Assembly (NCBI RefSeq): GCF_036248275.1
Contig: NZ_CP109181.1
Coordinates: forward strand, 3,534,001-3,598,000
Source: Streptomyces sp. NBC_01716
Lineage (GTDB): Bacteria; Actinomycetota; Actinomycetes; Streptomycetales; Streptomycetaceae
Length of the DNA stretch: 64,000 nt
Reading direction: 5' to 3'
Part shown: in pieces, positions 46,011 through 55,056 of the stretch
Layout: every line of letters starts with the position of its first letter
How positions within the stretch are numbered: position 1 is the first letter of the stretch
The notes under the pieces: generated by a model
Database searches by the model: none
Seen by the model: the letters and a program-made list of their open reading frames with translations, nothing else
What the model was told of the DNA's origin: nothing
Made by a program: the position numbers and the translations under genes

Positions 46011-46859
46011 TCAGCCGGCGCGTGCGGCCGATGCGCCCGATGCGCCCGATGCACCCGTCACGGCCTCCGGGCTCCCGGCGGCCGGTGCGTCCGCGGGGCG
46101 CAGTACGCGCTCCGCCAGCGCGCCGAAGATCAGCCCGAAGGCCGTCCACAGCAGCGCCTGCACACCCAGTGAGGCCAGCCTGAACTCCCAGAGCAGCGCG
46201 GCCGGGAAGGTCTCCTTGACCGCGTCGGTGTTGGCGGGCAGCAGCAGACAGGCCACGGCCATGACCACCACATAGCCGCCGCCGGCGGCGACGGTCGCGT
46301 TCCAGTTGCCGAGCGCCGGCGCGAGCCGCCGTCCGGCGATGACGGCGATGACCGCGACCAGCACGCTGAGCACGATCATCAGGAAGAACAGCGTCGTGCG
46401 CTTGCCGATGGTGTCGGGATTGCCCACGGCGGGTGGCGTCGCGGGGTATTTGAGGAACGGCACCAGATAGACGGTGGTGAAGGCGGCGCCCGCGACCAGC
46501 GCGGCCGTCGCGCGGGGGCGGAGGCGGCCGACGCGGCCCAGACAGATGGCGAAGGCCAGGGAGGCGATGCCGCCCAGGGCCACTCCGTAGACGAGGACGC
46601 CGGTCGCGAGACCGACGGTGGACTGGACCGGCCGCGTGACCAGCTCCTCCTCTTCCTCGGCGGGTGCCGCGGGCGCGCCGGCCGAGCCTGCCGCGTCGTC
46701 GTGCTCATGCGCCGGCGCGGACTGCGACTCCTCCAGGGCGATGGAGGAGTCGATGGACGGCTCCCCCACCACGTAAGCGAGCGCGAAGGCGAGCAGTCCG
46801 GCGACGACGCCCGCGATCATGCCGCGGACCAGAAGGGTTCTGACAGTGGATGTCTGCAT
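46011..46859 (-). CDS. cbtA: Cobalt transporter subunit CbtA
   Basis: A 282-aa membrane protein with about five to six helices. The N-terminal VRGMIAGVVAGLLAFALAYVVGEPSID, the internal histidine-rich patch AHEHDD and the YLVPFLKYPATPPAVG motif are typical of CbtA. It works with CbtB in B12-linked cobalt uptake. ATG 46859 is 7 bp after the cbtB stop. The C-terminal tail is Ala/Gly/Ser-rich. The pair is controlled by the cobalamin riboswitch upstream. Confidence 0.9.
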   Translation of the reverse strand: MQTSTVRTLLVRGMIAGVVAGLLAFALAYVVGEPSIDSSIALEESQSAPAHEHDDAAGSAGAPAAPAEEEEELVTRPVQSTVGLATGVLVYGVALGGIASLAFAICLGRVGRLRPRATAALVAGAAFTTVYLVPFLKYPATPPAVGNPDTIGKRTTLFFLMIVLSVLVAVIAVIAGRRLAPALGNWNATVAAGGGYVVVMAVACLLLPANTDAVKETFPAALLWEFRLASLGVQALLWTAFGLIFGALAERVLRPADAPAAGSPEAVTGASGASGASAARAG

Positions 46860-46866
46860 GGCGGGA

Positions 46867-47103
46867 TCAGTGGCAGGGGAAGCCGAGCAGATGACGGCCG
46901 TCGTGCACCCACTCGTGCACACCCGCCCCGGAGAACACCGACGTCGCGCCCTGTTCGGCACCGACGAAGTACAGCAGCATCAGCATCAGCGTGCCCACGA
47001 AGACAGCCCAGGGCAGAACCGCCCGCAGGGGCAAGGGAGTCAGGGGCGATATCGCTGATCCGGCGGGTGATGAAACGGCCGGGGGCACAATGGACTCAGC
47101 CAC
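46867..47103 (-). CDS. cbtB: Cobalt transporter subunit CbtB
   Basis: A 78-aa protein with one membrane helix (PWAVFVGTLMLMLLYFVG) and a C-terminal histidine motif HEWVHDGRHLLGFPCH, which fits CbtB metal binding. GTG 47103 follows AAGGAGG. It is the first gene behind the riboswitch, so it is expected to be off when cobalamin is plentiful. Confidence 0.92.
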   Translation of the reverse strand: MAESIVPPAVSSPAGSAISPLTPLPLRAVLPWAVFVGTLMLMLLYFVGAEQGATSVFSGAGVHEWVHDGRHLLGFPCH

Positions 47104-47154
47104 GGCACAACCTCCTTGGGAACTCGCGTCCCGTTCAGTGGAGCTCGCACGACG

Positions 47155-47275
47155 GCCATCGGGTCTGACTCACCGGGCCGCCTCGCCGCGCGTACGCGGC
47201 CGGGGCTGCCCGGCATACAGTGGCGCGACCGTGCCGGAATCTCACCGGACTTCCGTCTCGCCGTCGTGATATCGA
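47155..47275 (-). promoter_or_regulatory. Cobalamin riboswitch
   Basis: On the minus strand the order is GGAAGTCCGGTGAGATTCCGG, then GCGCCACTGTATGCCGG (the B12 box CGCCACTG), and the closing GGTGAGTCAGACC. These are the conserved core elements of the adenosylcobalamin riboswitch in the right order and spacing. A GGGA/TCCC stem lies next to the cbtB ribosome site and may be part of the switch. Confidence 0.93.
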
Positions 47276-47367
47276 CGTGAACGTACCGCGATCGGGCAGG
47301 CGGGCCAAGAGGGCGATTCGCCCGGCGGCGGGCGGCGTCCCGTGAACGTACGACCCTGGAGAGCCCG

Positions 47368-48012
47368 ATGACCGTACGCGTGACGTTGATCTCACCGGCG
47401 CTCAGCACCGCGCTGCGCGAGGCGCGTTTCGGCGACGGACCGCTGGACGCGGCCGGGCTGCGCCAGGCCGAGGCCGTACGGAACGCGCGCGCCGTCGCCG
47501 AGCAACGCGCCACCGCGGACCGGGTGTTCGCGTCCCCCTCGGTGCGCTGCCGTCAGACGGCCGAGGCGCTCGGCCTGGTCGCGGAGCCGCTGCCCGAGCT
47601 GCGCACGTGCGCGATGGGCCGCTGGCAGGGGAAGCGGCTGGACGAGGTCGGTGCCGCGGAGCCGGAGGCGGTCGCCGCGTGGCTGACCGACCCGGCGGCG
47701 GCGCCGCACGGCGGGGAGTCGCTGGATGCGCTGCACGGCCGCCTAGGCCAGTGGCTCGACGCGCTGGGCACACCAGGCGCGTTGAAAGCGTCGGGCACGG
47801 ACGCGCGCCCCGAATCGGCGCGCGTCCTCGCGGTGGCCGAGCCCGATGTCGTACGCGCGCTGACGGTGCACGCGATCGGCGCGCCGACGCGGGTGTTCTG
47901 GCGAATCGACGTACGGCCGCTGACAGTTACGGAGTTGAGCGGGCGCGACGGCCGCTGGAATCTGTGCAGCGGCCGTCCCCTGCAAGGTCCGCAAGGTGCT
48001 CAAGGTGACTGA
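47368..48012 (+). CDS. Histidine-phosphatase-fold protein lacking catalytic histidines
   Basis: A 214-aa protein with the layout of the phosphoglycerate mutase superfamily: DGPLDAAGLRQAEAVRN, VFASPSVRCRQTAEAL, then MGRWQGKRLDEV. However, the RHG motif with the nucleophilic histidine is replaced by LISPALS, and the second SHG is replaced by AEPDV. It is thus probably inactive as a phosphatase. It lies divergent from the riboswitch and cbtBA, so a relation to CobC-type steps of B12 synthesis can be suspected but not shown. Confidence 0.8.
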   Translation: MTVRVTLISPALSTALREARFGDGPLDAAGLRQAEAVRNARAVAEQRATADRVFASPSVRCRQTAEALGLVAEPLPELRTCAMGRWQGKRLDEVGAAEPEAVAAWLTDPAAAPHGGESLDALHGRLGQWLDALGTPGALKASGTDARPESARVLAVAEPDVVRALTVHAIGAPTRVFWRIDVRPLTVTELSGRDGRWNLCSGRPLQGPQGAQGD

Positions 48013-48020
48013 GGCCGACG

Positions 48021-49040
48021 TCACGCCGCCGCGGCCGGTCCCACCAGTTCGCCGAGCACGTCCTCCATCGTCACGAAGCCCAGCACCGTGCCCGCCTCGC
48101 CCGTCACCGCGGCGAGATGGCTGTCGGCCGCCCGCAGCGCGGTGAGCGTGTCGTCCAGCGGGGTGTCGATCCGGACCCGTGTCACCGCGTGCAGCGCCGC
48201 GCGCGGGAACGGCTTGGTCCGGTCGGCGACGCCGAGGGTGTCCTTGATGTGCAGATAGCCCATGACGGCGCCGGCGGGCCCGGTGACCGGTATCCGCGAG
48301 AAGCCGGCCGACGACGCGATCCGCTCCAGCTGTTCGGGCGTCACCCGGTGGTCGACGGTGACCATCCGGCGCAGCGGTACGAGGAGTTCGCCGACCGGGC
48401 GGGTGCCCAGCTCCAGCGCGTCCCGCAGCCGTTCGCCGTCGGCCGGTGAGAGGAGCCCGGCCTCGCTGGAGACGGCGACCATACGGGCGAGTTCGTCGTC
48501 GTTGAAGACGGCGGCGACCTCGTTCTTGGGCTCCACCTTGATCAGCCGCAGCAGGAGGTTGGCGAAGGCGTTGATGCCGAAGATCAGGGGGCGCAGCGCG
48601 CGCGTCAGCCCGACCAGGGGCGGACCGAGCAGAAGCGCGGTCCTGGTCGGCGCGGCGAGCGCGATGTTCTTCGGGACCATCTCGCCGAACAGCATGTGCA
48701 GATACGTCGCCACGGTCAGCGCGATCACGAACGCGATCGGGTGCACCAGGGCCTCCGGCACCCGCGCCGCCTCGAAGCCGGGCTCCAGCAGATGCGCGAT
48801 GGCGGGTTCGGCCACGGCACCGAGGACCAGCGAGGAGACGGTGATGCCGAGCTGGGCCGTGGCCATCATGGCCGACAGGTGTTCCAGCCCGTACAGCACC
48901 GTGTGTGCCCGCTTGTCGCCCTTGTAGGCGTGCGGCTCGATCTGGCTGCGGCGGACGGCGATGAGGGCGAACTCGGCGCCGACGAAGAAGGCGTTGGTCA
49001 GCAGCGTCAGTGCGCCGATGGCGAGTTGCAGGGCGGTCAT
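48021..49040 (-). CDS. CNNM/CBS domain membrane protein (hemolysin C family)
   Basis: A 339-aa protein with an N-terminal CNNM transmembrane domain (FFVGAEFALIAVRRSQIE, then LFGEMVPKNIAL) and two CBS domains. It lacks the CorC_HlyC C-terminal domain of its neighbour. Related proteins take part in magnesium or cobalt export. ATG 49040 overlaps the upstream gene's stop (ATGA), so the two are translated together and may form a heterodimer. Confidence 0.9.
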   Translation of the reverse strand: MTALQLAIGALTLLTNAFFVGAEFALIAVRRSQIEPHAYKGDKRAHTVLYGLEHLSAMMATAQLGITVSSLVLGAVAEPAIAHLLEPGFEAARVPEALVHPIAFVIALTVATYLHMLFGEMVPKNIALAAPTRTALLLGPPLVGLTRALRPLIFGINAFANLLLRLIKVEPKNEVAAVFNDDELARMVAVSSEAGLLSPADGERLRDALELGTRPVGELLVPLRRMVTVDHRVTPEQLERIASSAGFSRIPVTGPAGAVMGYLHIKDTLGVADRTKPFPRAALHAVTRVRIDTPLDDTLTALRAADSHLAAVTGEAGTVLGFVTMEDVLGELVGPAAAA

Positions 49041-50479
49041 CGGGCTTCTCCGGCGTACTGGCGCGAGGGGTTGTCGGTGTCGGGCGGGGCTACAGGCGCG
49101 GCTCCGGGCGCCGCTCCGGGTTCGTGCGCGGCCCTGGGTCCGACGGCCGATCCGGGCTCGGGCAGGTGCCCGTAGGCCGGGTTCGGCTCGGTGATGTGCA
49201 CCCGGTCCGCGCGGTGGTGCTCGATGTCCAGGACATCCAGCCGCCACCCGTCCAGGTCGACCGTGTCGCCCTCGACGGGGATGCGTTCCAGGCGGGCCGC
49301 GACGAGCCCGGCGACGGTCTCGTACGGCCCCTCAGGGGCGACCAGTCCGATCCGCGCCAGCTCGTCGATCCGTACGCTGCCGTCCGCCTCCCAGGTCGCG
49401 AGCCCGGCCTCGTCCGGCGGCGCGGGCAGCAGGTCGGGGGTCTCGACGGGGTCGTGCTCGTCGCGTACCTCGCCGACGACCTCCTCGACGATGTCCTCCA
49501 TGGTGGCCACGCCGGCCGTGCCGCCGTACTCGTCGATGACGAGGGCCATCGTGCGCGAGGCGCGCAGACGGTCCAGCAGCCGGTCGGCGGTCAGGGTGTC
49601 GGGCACCAGCAGCGGCTCGGTGGCCAGCTCGGTGACGGACACCTGGGCACGCCGCTCCGGGTCCAGGGCGAGGACGTCACGGATGTGGACCGTGCCGATC
49701 ACCTCGTCCAGGGTGTCGCGGTAGACGGGGAAGCGGGAGAGGCCGGTGGCGTACGTCAGGTTGGCCGCGTCGGCCGCTGTCGCACCCGCCTCCAGCGCCT
49801 GGACGTCGACGCGGGGCGTCATCACGTTCTCGGCGGTCAGCTCGCCGAGCCGCAGTGTCCGTACGAAGAGCTCGGCCGAGTCCTGCTCCAGCGCGCCCTC
49901 GGCGGCGGAGTGCCTGGCCAGCGAGATCAGCTCGTCGGGTGTACGGGCGGAGGCCAGCTCGTCCGTGGGCTCCAGGCCCATACGCCGGACAACACGGTTC
50001 GCCGTGCTGTTGAGATGCCGGATGAGCGGGCCGAAGGCGGCGGTGAACCCGCGCTGCGGGCCCGCGACGACCTTGGCGACGGCCAGCGGCCGGGAGATCG
50101 CCCAGTTCTTGGGGACGAGCTCGCCGATGACCATCAGTACGACGGTGGAGATCACGACGCCGAGGACGGTGGCGACGACCGAGGCGGCCGAGCCGAGGCC
50201 GACGGCCTTCAGCGGCCCGCGCAGCAGCACGGCCATGGAGGGCTCGGCGAGCATGCCGATGACCAGGGAGGTGACGGTGATGCCCAGCTGCGCGCCGGAC
50301 AGCTGGAACGTGAGCCGTCGGACGGCCTTCAGGGCGCCTTCGGCGCCGCGCTCACCGGCGGCCGCGGCGCGCTCCAGGCTGTCGCGCTCGACAGTGGTCA
50401 GGGAGAACTCGGCGGCCACGAAGACGGCGCAGGCAAGGGTCAGCGCGAGGGCGATCAGGAGAAGGAAGATCTCGGTCAC
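49037..50479 (-). CDS. CNNM/CBS/CorC domain membrane protein (hemolysin C family)
   Basis: A 480-aa protein with the CNNM domain (VFVAAEFSLTTVERDSLE, then VIGELVPKNWAI), two CBS domains (ENVMTPRVDV, LVIDEYGGTAGVATMEDIVEEVVG) and a CorC_HlyC domain near ADGSVRIDELARIGL. A Pro/Ala-rich tail ends the protein. It probably helps control Mg2+ or Co2+ levels. The start is GTG 50479. No obvious operator is seen in the 289-bp gap upstream. Confidence 0.9.
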   Translation of the reverse strand: MTEIFLLLIALALTLACAVFVAAEFSLTTVERDSLERAAAAGERGAEGALKAVRRLTFQLSGAQLGITVTSLVIGMLAEPSMAVLLRGPLKAVGLGSAASVVATVLGVVISTVVLMVIGELVPKNWAISRPLAVAKVVAGPQRGFTAAFGPLIRHLNSTANRVVRRMGLEPTDELASARTPDELISLARHSAAEGALEQDSAELFVRTLRLGELTAENVMTPRVDVQALEAGATAADAANLTYATGLSRFPVYRDTLDEVIGTVHIRDVLALDPERRAQVSVTELATEPLLVPDTLTADRLLDRLRASRTMALVIDEYGGTAGVATMEDIVEEVVGEVRDEHDPVETPDLLPAPPDEAGLATWEADGSVRIDELARIGLVAPEGPYETVAGLVAARLERIPVEGDTVDLDGWRLDVLDIEHHRADRVHITEPNPAYGHLPEPGSAVGPRAAHEPGAAPGAAPVAPPDTDNPSRQYAGEAR

Positions 50480-50768
50480 CGTGCCACCCCCGCCCCGCTG
50501 GTCCGATGATGCGGAGAGGAACTGGCACGGCTGGTACTAGGAGGCTCCATCGGGGAACTGCTGCTTCCTTCTTGGTCGGTCGAAGTGTCCCCGCGCCGCG
50601 ATCGGCCAGAAGGGACGGAACATCATGGTAAAGGAATGGCAAATGAAATGGGAGTGCTCGGCGTGGTGACCAAGAGTGACTGAGGTCACCCCGCCGGCCC
50701 GACGGGTCTGACGGGTCCGGCAGGTCTGAGAGGGGCCTGACGGCTGTGAGACGCGGGACGGACGACGC

Positions 50769-51164
50769 TCAGTGACGCTCGCGCCACTCGGCGGCGATCT
50801 CCTCGATGTCGTACGGCTTCTTGTTGAGCGGCGGCCCGGCGGGCGGCCTGGCGAGCGCGGCGCGGATCCGCTCGTTGATGTCGGTGATGATCCGCCTCGC
50901 CTGCGCCTCCGAAGCGGCCTCGCGGGCGGCGACGACCGCGTCCTCGACCTCCTTACGGAGCATGAGCGTCGGCGGCGCGTAGGAGATTCCCTCCCGCTCC
51001 ATCTTTCCCTTGATCCACCAGAGTTCGTCGTACGGGGCGTCCGCGGACGCCAGCGGCTTACCGGCCCCCGGCAGATCGTCGAAGGCGCCTCGCTCCGCCG
51101 CCTCCCGGATCTGTCTGTCGACCCAGGTCTCGAAGGTGATGCCGGGTGGCTTGCGCTCGGTCAT
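50769..51164 (-). CDS. DUF1992 (DnaJ-28-like) domain protein
   Basis: A 131-aa protein. WVDRQIREAAERGAFDDLPGAGKPL is the DUF1992 signature, followed by DELWWIKGKMEREGISY and PTLMLRKEVED. The family is widespread, with no J domain in bacteria and no known activity. ATG 51164 follows AGAGGAGG. It lies downstream of the PucR regulator. Confidence 0.88.
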   Translation of the reverse strand: MTERKPPGITFETWVDRQIREAAERGAFDDLPGAGKPLASADAPYDELWWIKGKMEREGISYAPPTLMLRKEVEDAVVAAREAASEAQARRIITDINERIRAALARPPAGPPLNKKPYDIEEIAAEWRERH

Positions 51165-51258
51165 CGTGCGGCCTCCTCTTCGACCGGACCCGCGGCTCGG
51201 GGCGGTGGCCGGCGGGCTCCCTTCCATAGTGCCTGGGAGCTGCGGCGGGCCGGAACGC

Positions 51259-52350
51259 TCAGAAGTCCTTCGGCGGCCAGTCCAGCAGCCGCGCGCCGAT
51301 CACCGCCGTCTGGAGCGTGTAGCGGTGGAACGGCTCCGCCGGATCCGACCCGGTGAGCTTGTGTATGCGCTCCAGCCGGTACGTCAGCGCCCGCACGCTC
51401 AGATTCAGCCGCCGCGCCGCCTCCGCGGCCACACATCCCGCGTCGAAGTACGCCGTCAACGTGTCCAGCAGCGGTCCGGCGCCGCCGCGCGCCTCCTTAA
51501 GAGGGCCGAGCGCGCTGCGTACGAGATCGGTCAGCGCCTCCCGGTCCCTGCTCAGCACGGGGTAGACCAGCAGATCGTCCGCGCGGAGCACCGGCTCGTC
51601 CAGCCCCATACGGTCGGCCAGATCGTGCGCGTTGAGGGCCTCCTCGTACGACTGCACCACCCCGCCCGCGCCCGGGTGCGCGCGCCCGATGGCGACCCGC
51701 CCGCCGTCAGTCGCCGCGTGCGCCTGCTTCGCGAAGTACGTGAGGACGTCGCTCTGGTCGGCGGGCGCGACACAGATGAGCCGCCCGTCCTTGGTGGTCA
51801 GCAGGATGCGGCGGTCGCCGAAGCGGGAGACGAGGGCGAGTTCGATGCTGCGGGTGACGGGGTCCGTCTCCGCGTAGGCGGCCTCCCCGACGGCCACGGC
51901 CACCGCGTGCGCGTGGGAGAGCTGGAGCCCGAACCGTCCTGCCCGCTCGGCGAGCCTGCCCAGGTCGCTGCGGCCGTGCAGCAGGTCGTCGATGAACTCG
52001 CGCCGGGACGCCTCCTCCCGGCGTACGGCGATCCGCTGGGCCCGCTCGTACCCCTCGGCGAACGCGTCGACAGCCTGCTCGACGGCGGCGAGGACGCTGT
52101 CGGCGGACGCCGCGCTCGCCGACGAGACGGGCCAGGCGGCGCGGGTGGCGGTCAGATGCCCGCTGACGAGCGCCCGCAGGCCGTGCCCGGCCTCGGCGGC
52201 CTGCTCGCCCAGTGAGCGGCGCGAGTCGAGTTCGTCGCGGGTGAGGCGGCGCCCGGTCACCGAGACCTCGGAGAGAATCCGGTCGTAGCCGGTCAGGTAC
52301 TCCTGGAGGGGCCCCTGGTCCGTGGTCCGGCCTGTCGTCTGCTCCGCCAT
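51259..52350 (-). CDS. PucR family transcriptional regulator
   Basis: A 363-aa regulator. The C-terminal helix-turn-helix has LTAYFDAGCVAAEAARRLNL followed by SVRALTYRLERIHKLTG, the PucR/CdaR type. A GGDEF-like middle region precedes it, and the N-terminal 120 residues are a helical sensor. I chose ATG 52350. A spaced inverted repeat upstream (52381-52455) may be its binding site. Confidence 0.88.
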   Translation of the reverse strand: MAEQTTGRTTDQGPLQEYLTGYDRILSEVSVTGRRLTRDELDSRRSLGEQAAEAGHGLRALVSGHLTATRAAWPVSSASAASADSVLAAVEQAVDAFAEGYERAQRIAVRREEASRREFIDDLLHGRSDLGRLAERAGRFGLQLSHAHAVAVAVGEAAYAETDPVTRSIELALVSRFGDRRILLTTKDGRLICVAPADQSDVLTYFAKQAHAATDGGRVAIGRAHPGAGGVVQSYEEALNAHDLADRMGLDEPVLRADDLLVYPVLSRDREALTDLVRSALGPLKEARGGAGPLLDTLTAYFDAGCVAAEAARRLNLSVRALTYRLERIHKLTGSDPAEPFHRYTLQTAVIGARLLDWPPKDF

Positions 52351-52380
52351 CTGGGGCCCCCGGCTTCCTGATCTGTCCTG

Positions 52381-52455
52381 ACGCGTTCTTAACGCGGGTG
52401 CCATCCAGCTTGTCAGAGCCCGATCCGGCGAAGGCACCCGGCATTAAGAACGCGT
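52381..52455. promoter_or_regulatory. Spaced inverted repeat upstream of pucR-type gene
   Basis: ACGCGTTCTTAA at 52381-52392 and its exact complement TTAAGAACGCGT at 52444-52455, with 51 bp between, just before the PucR-type start codon. The arms are AT-richer than their surroundings. Two half-sites for looping, or RNA pairing, are both possible. Confidence 0.55.
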
Positions 52456-52881
52456 AAAGATTGCCGGGATCCGGCAGTGCGCGCACGGCCCCTCAAGTGA
52501 CAGGATCACACCACGGAAAACGGGGGACGGATTCCGGTGCCGGAGTGCGCGCACTCGCACTCCGGCATCCGGAGCCGGTCCGACGGCGGCTCGTACGGAT
52601 GTCACAACTCGTACGGCCGCCGCACACATTCCTCCCCGGCGGGGTGACCGACCGGGCCGGGCCACGGACCACCCCGACTACGCGCCGGCCGACGGCCGCC
52701 ACCGCGGATCCCGCCCCGTCAGGGCCAGCAGCGAATCGAAGCGCGTCGCGTACGCCGCGCAGCACCGGGAGGGCATCGGCCGCGGCCCTTTCAAGGAGGG
52801 TGGAGATCATGTCGTCCATGCCTCCGACGCCAATGACGGCGCCCCGGCCCGTATTGAACAAACGCGACATAGGATCCGGCC
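52456..52881. other. Intergenic region with a strong hairpin
   Basis: No reliable gene. A perfect 12-bp stem TGCCGGAGTGCG / CGCACTCCGGCA at 52538-52567 has a 6-nt loop and looks like a terminator or RNA structure. A minus-strand frame begins near 52872 (MSRLFNTGRG) with a plausible helical start but poor later composition; I do not call it a gene. Confidence 0.4.
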
Positions 52882-53691
52882 ATGACAGCTCCACGGCGCG
52901 GCACACGAGGCATCGTCGATGCCTCCGGGCTCTTCGCACGGGTCGATTTCCGCCGCCGTCAGCCGGCGCCTGAGCTGCGCGGGTACGTGGAGTCGTACTG
53001 GCTGATCGACTGGGACCTGTCGGAGCCGTACGCCTCCCACGTCGTCCCGCACCCCTCGGTGAACGTGGTCTTCCAGCGGTTCGGCGCGGCGCCGCCCTGG
53101 GGTGAGGTCGCGGGTATCGGCCTCGAACTGTTCACACAGAAGCTGGCGGCGGACGGGCGGGTGTGCGGGGTGAAGTTCCGCCCCGGCGGCTTCCGGCCCT
53201 TCGCGCCCGCGTGGCCGGTGTCCCGGTGGTCGGGGCGGCGGGTGCCCGTCGCCGAGGTGCTGCCCGCGACGGACGCGGACGTCGCCGCGGTCCTGGATCC
53301 TCCTGAGGAGGACGCGCGGGTCGCGGCGCTCGACACGTATCTGCTGGGGCTGGGCGCCCGGCCGGACCCGCAGGCCGACGAGGCGATGCGAGTGGTCCGC
53401 CTGGTCGGTGAGGACCGCACGATTCGGCGGGCGGCGGAACTGGCGTCGGCGGCCGGTCTGTCGGTGCGCTCGTTGCAGCGGCTGTTCGCCACGTACGTGG
53501 GGGTCGGACCGAAGTGGGTCATCCTCCGCCACCGTATCCACGACGCGCTGGAGCGCGCCGAGGCGGCCGGGGAGCTCGACTGGGCGGCGCTGGCCGCCGA
53601 GTTGGGCTACAGCGACCAGGCGCATCTGGTGCGGGACTTCACGGCGACGGTGGGGGTGCCGCCGACGGCGTATGCGCGCGGGGTTCAGTAG
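52882..53691 (+). CDS. AraC family transcriptional regulator
   Basis: A 269-aa regulator. The C-terminal AraC double helix-turn-helix is at about residues 170-265, with IRRAAELASAAGLSVRSLQR and WAALAAELGYSDQAHLVRDF followed by VGVPPTAYARG. The N-terminal 150 residues are a sensor domain (LRGYVESYWLIDWDL, VVPHPSVNVVFQ) of the DUF6597 type I recall for this group. The start is ATG 52882. The ligand is unknown. Confidence 0.9.
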   Translation: MTAPRRGTRGIVDASGLFARVDFRRRQPAPELRGYVESYWLIDWDLSEPYASHVVPHPSVNVVFQRFGAAPPWGEVAGIGLELFTQKLAADGRVCGVKFRPGGFRPFAPAWPVSRWSGRRVPVAEVLPATDADVAAVLDPPEEDARVAALDTYLLGLGARPDPQADEAMRVVRLVGEDRTIRRAAELASAAGLSVRSLQRLFATYVGVGPKWVILRHRIHDALERAEAAGELDWAALAAELGYSDQAHLVRDFTATVGVPPTAYARGVQ

Positions 53692-53723
53692 CAGGTCCCG
53701 CCCGCGCCGCCGTCCCCTTCGGT

Positions 53724-54368
53724 TCAGCGGGTGCCGGTCACCGCGACGACGCCCCGGCCGTGCGCGGCGGCGTACCGCAGCACCCGCAGCGGCCCGGCCA
53801 GCAGCCCGGCGGCGTCGAACTCCCCCTCCACCGCCCCGGTCATGCCGTACGCCCAGGCCTCGACACGGGCCAGCACCTCCGTACGGCGCGGTCCCGTCAC
53901 GGCCAGCACGGACTCGGCACCCGGCAGCGCGCCCCGCACCTCTTCGGCCGCGAGCAGGAAGTCCCCGAACCAGCCCGGAAGCTGGGACGACGCCTCCGTA
54001 CCGAGGCCGTGGTGCAGCGCGGTCGCGGGCTCCCCGTCGCGTACGGCCACGGTGAACAGAGCGTCCGGATCGGTCCCGTCGTCGTCGGCGGCCTGCCGCA
54101 GCAGGTCCGCCGCAGCGTCCTTCATGGCCACCACAGCGGGCGCGGTGGGGCCGCCGCCGCGCGCGAACGCCGCGAAGCGGCGGGCGGCGGCGGTCGGTTC
54201 CGGTGTGAAGTACGGCTCGCGGTCGCCGCCGCCCAGCCACCAGCGCAGATCGTCGGCGCAGCCGTCCGGGACGGTCCAGGTCTCGTCGACATGCGCGAAC
54301 CGGCCGGGCAGGGCGACGACCTCGGCGTCGGGTACGGCGCCGACCGACCAGACCCCTGTGTAGCTCAC
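53724..54368 (-). CDS. Conserved hypothetical protein
   Basis: A 214-aa protein from GTG 54368. VWSVGAVPDAEVVALPGRFA opens it, followed by a Trp-rich patch (DLRWWLGGGDREPYF), an Ala-rich helical centre and a closing VVAVTGTR. There is no signal peptide or membrane helix, and no family is recognised. It converges with the AraC-type gene and diverges from the acetyltransferase. Confidence 0.65.
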   Translation of the reverse strand: MSYTGVWSVGAVPDAEVVALPGRFAHVDETWTVPDGCADDLRWWLGGGDREPYFTPEPTAAARRFAAFARGGGPTAPAVVAMKDAAADLLRQAADDDGTDPDALFTVAVRDGEPATALHHGLGTEASSQLPGWFGDFLLAAEEVRGALPGAESVLAVTGPRRTEVLARVEAWAYGMTGAVEGEFDAAGLLAGPLRVLRYAAAHGRGVVAVTGTR

Positions 54369-54419
54369 GCGACCGCACCTCCCGCTCCGTTGTCAGTGCC
54401 TCGATCTACAGTCGGTTTC

Positions 54420-54944
54420 ATGGAGATGAAATCACCCCAGGTGCGGCTGGAGCCATGGGCCGAGGAGGATCTCGGGCTCCTGCGCGCCGCGAACGCGCCT
54501 GAGCTGATGGAGCATCTCGGCGGCCCCGAGACCGAGGAACAGCTGCTGACCAGGCACTGGAGGTATGTGACCCTGAGCGCCGACCGGACGGGCAAGGGGC
54601 GGATGTTCCGGATCGTCCTGCTGCCGGACGGGGAGGCGGTGGGGAACACCGGCTTCTGGGAGAGCACCTGGCAGGGACAGGACGTGTACGAGACGGGCTG
54701 GAGCGTGCTCGGAGGGTTCCAGGGGCGAGGGCTTGCGGTGGCCGGGACGAGGGCGGTGGTGGAGCGGGCGCGGGCGGAGCACAAGCACCGCTTTCTGATG
54801 GCGTTCCCGTCGGTGGGCAACGGAGCCTCGAACGCGGTGTGCCGCAAGGTGGGCTTCGAACTGCTCGGGGAGAGCGACTTCGAGTATCCGGTCGGCCACA
54901 CGATGCGGTGCAACGAGTGGCGGCTCGACCTCGAAACGGACTGA
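54420..54944 (+). CDS. GNAT family N-acetyltransferase
   Basis: A 174-aa RimJ/RimL-like acetyltransferase. VRLEPWAEEDLGLLRAANAP is the usual start, YETGWSVLGGFQGRGLAVAG is the acetyl-CoA-binding motif, and SNAVCRKVGFELLGE is the end motif. The substrate is unknown. The start is ATG 54420 or 54426; neither has a clear ribosome site, so the message may be leaderless. Confidence 0.88.
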   Translation: MEMKSPQVRLEPWAEEDLGLLRAANAPELMEHLGGPETEEQLLTRHWRYVTLSADRTGKGRMFRIVLLPDGEAVGNTGFWESTWQGQDVYETGWSVLGGFQGRGLAVAGTRAVVERARAEHKHRFLMAFPSVGNGASNAVCRKVGFELLGESDFEYPVGHTMRCNEWRLDLETD

Positions 54945-55056
54945 GGTGGACCGAGGCGGACCGAGACGGGGTGAGGCTCGGACCGAAGCGCGCGCGTCAC
55001 GCCCGGCCGCGCGGAAAGCTCTGGCCCGCCTCGCGGCCCGGTGTCATGCTGACGAC

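Noticed and set aside
52493-52872. Minus-strand ORF divergent from the AraC-type gene
   Set aside because: Only the first 60 residues look protein-like; the rest is Arg/Ser/Pro-rich and crosses a strong hairpin.
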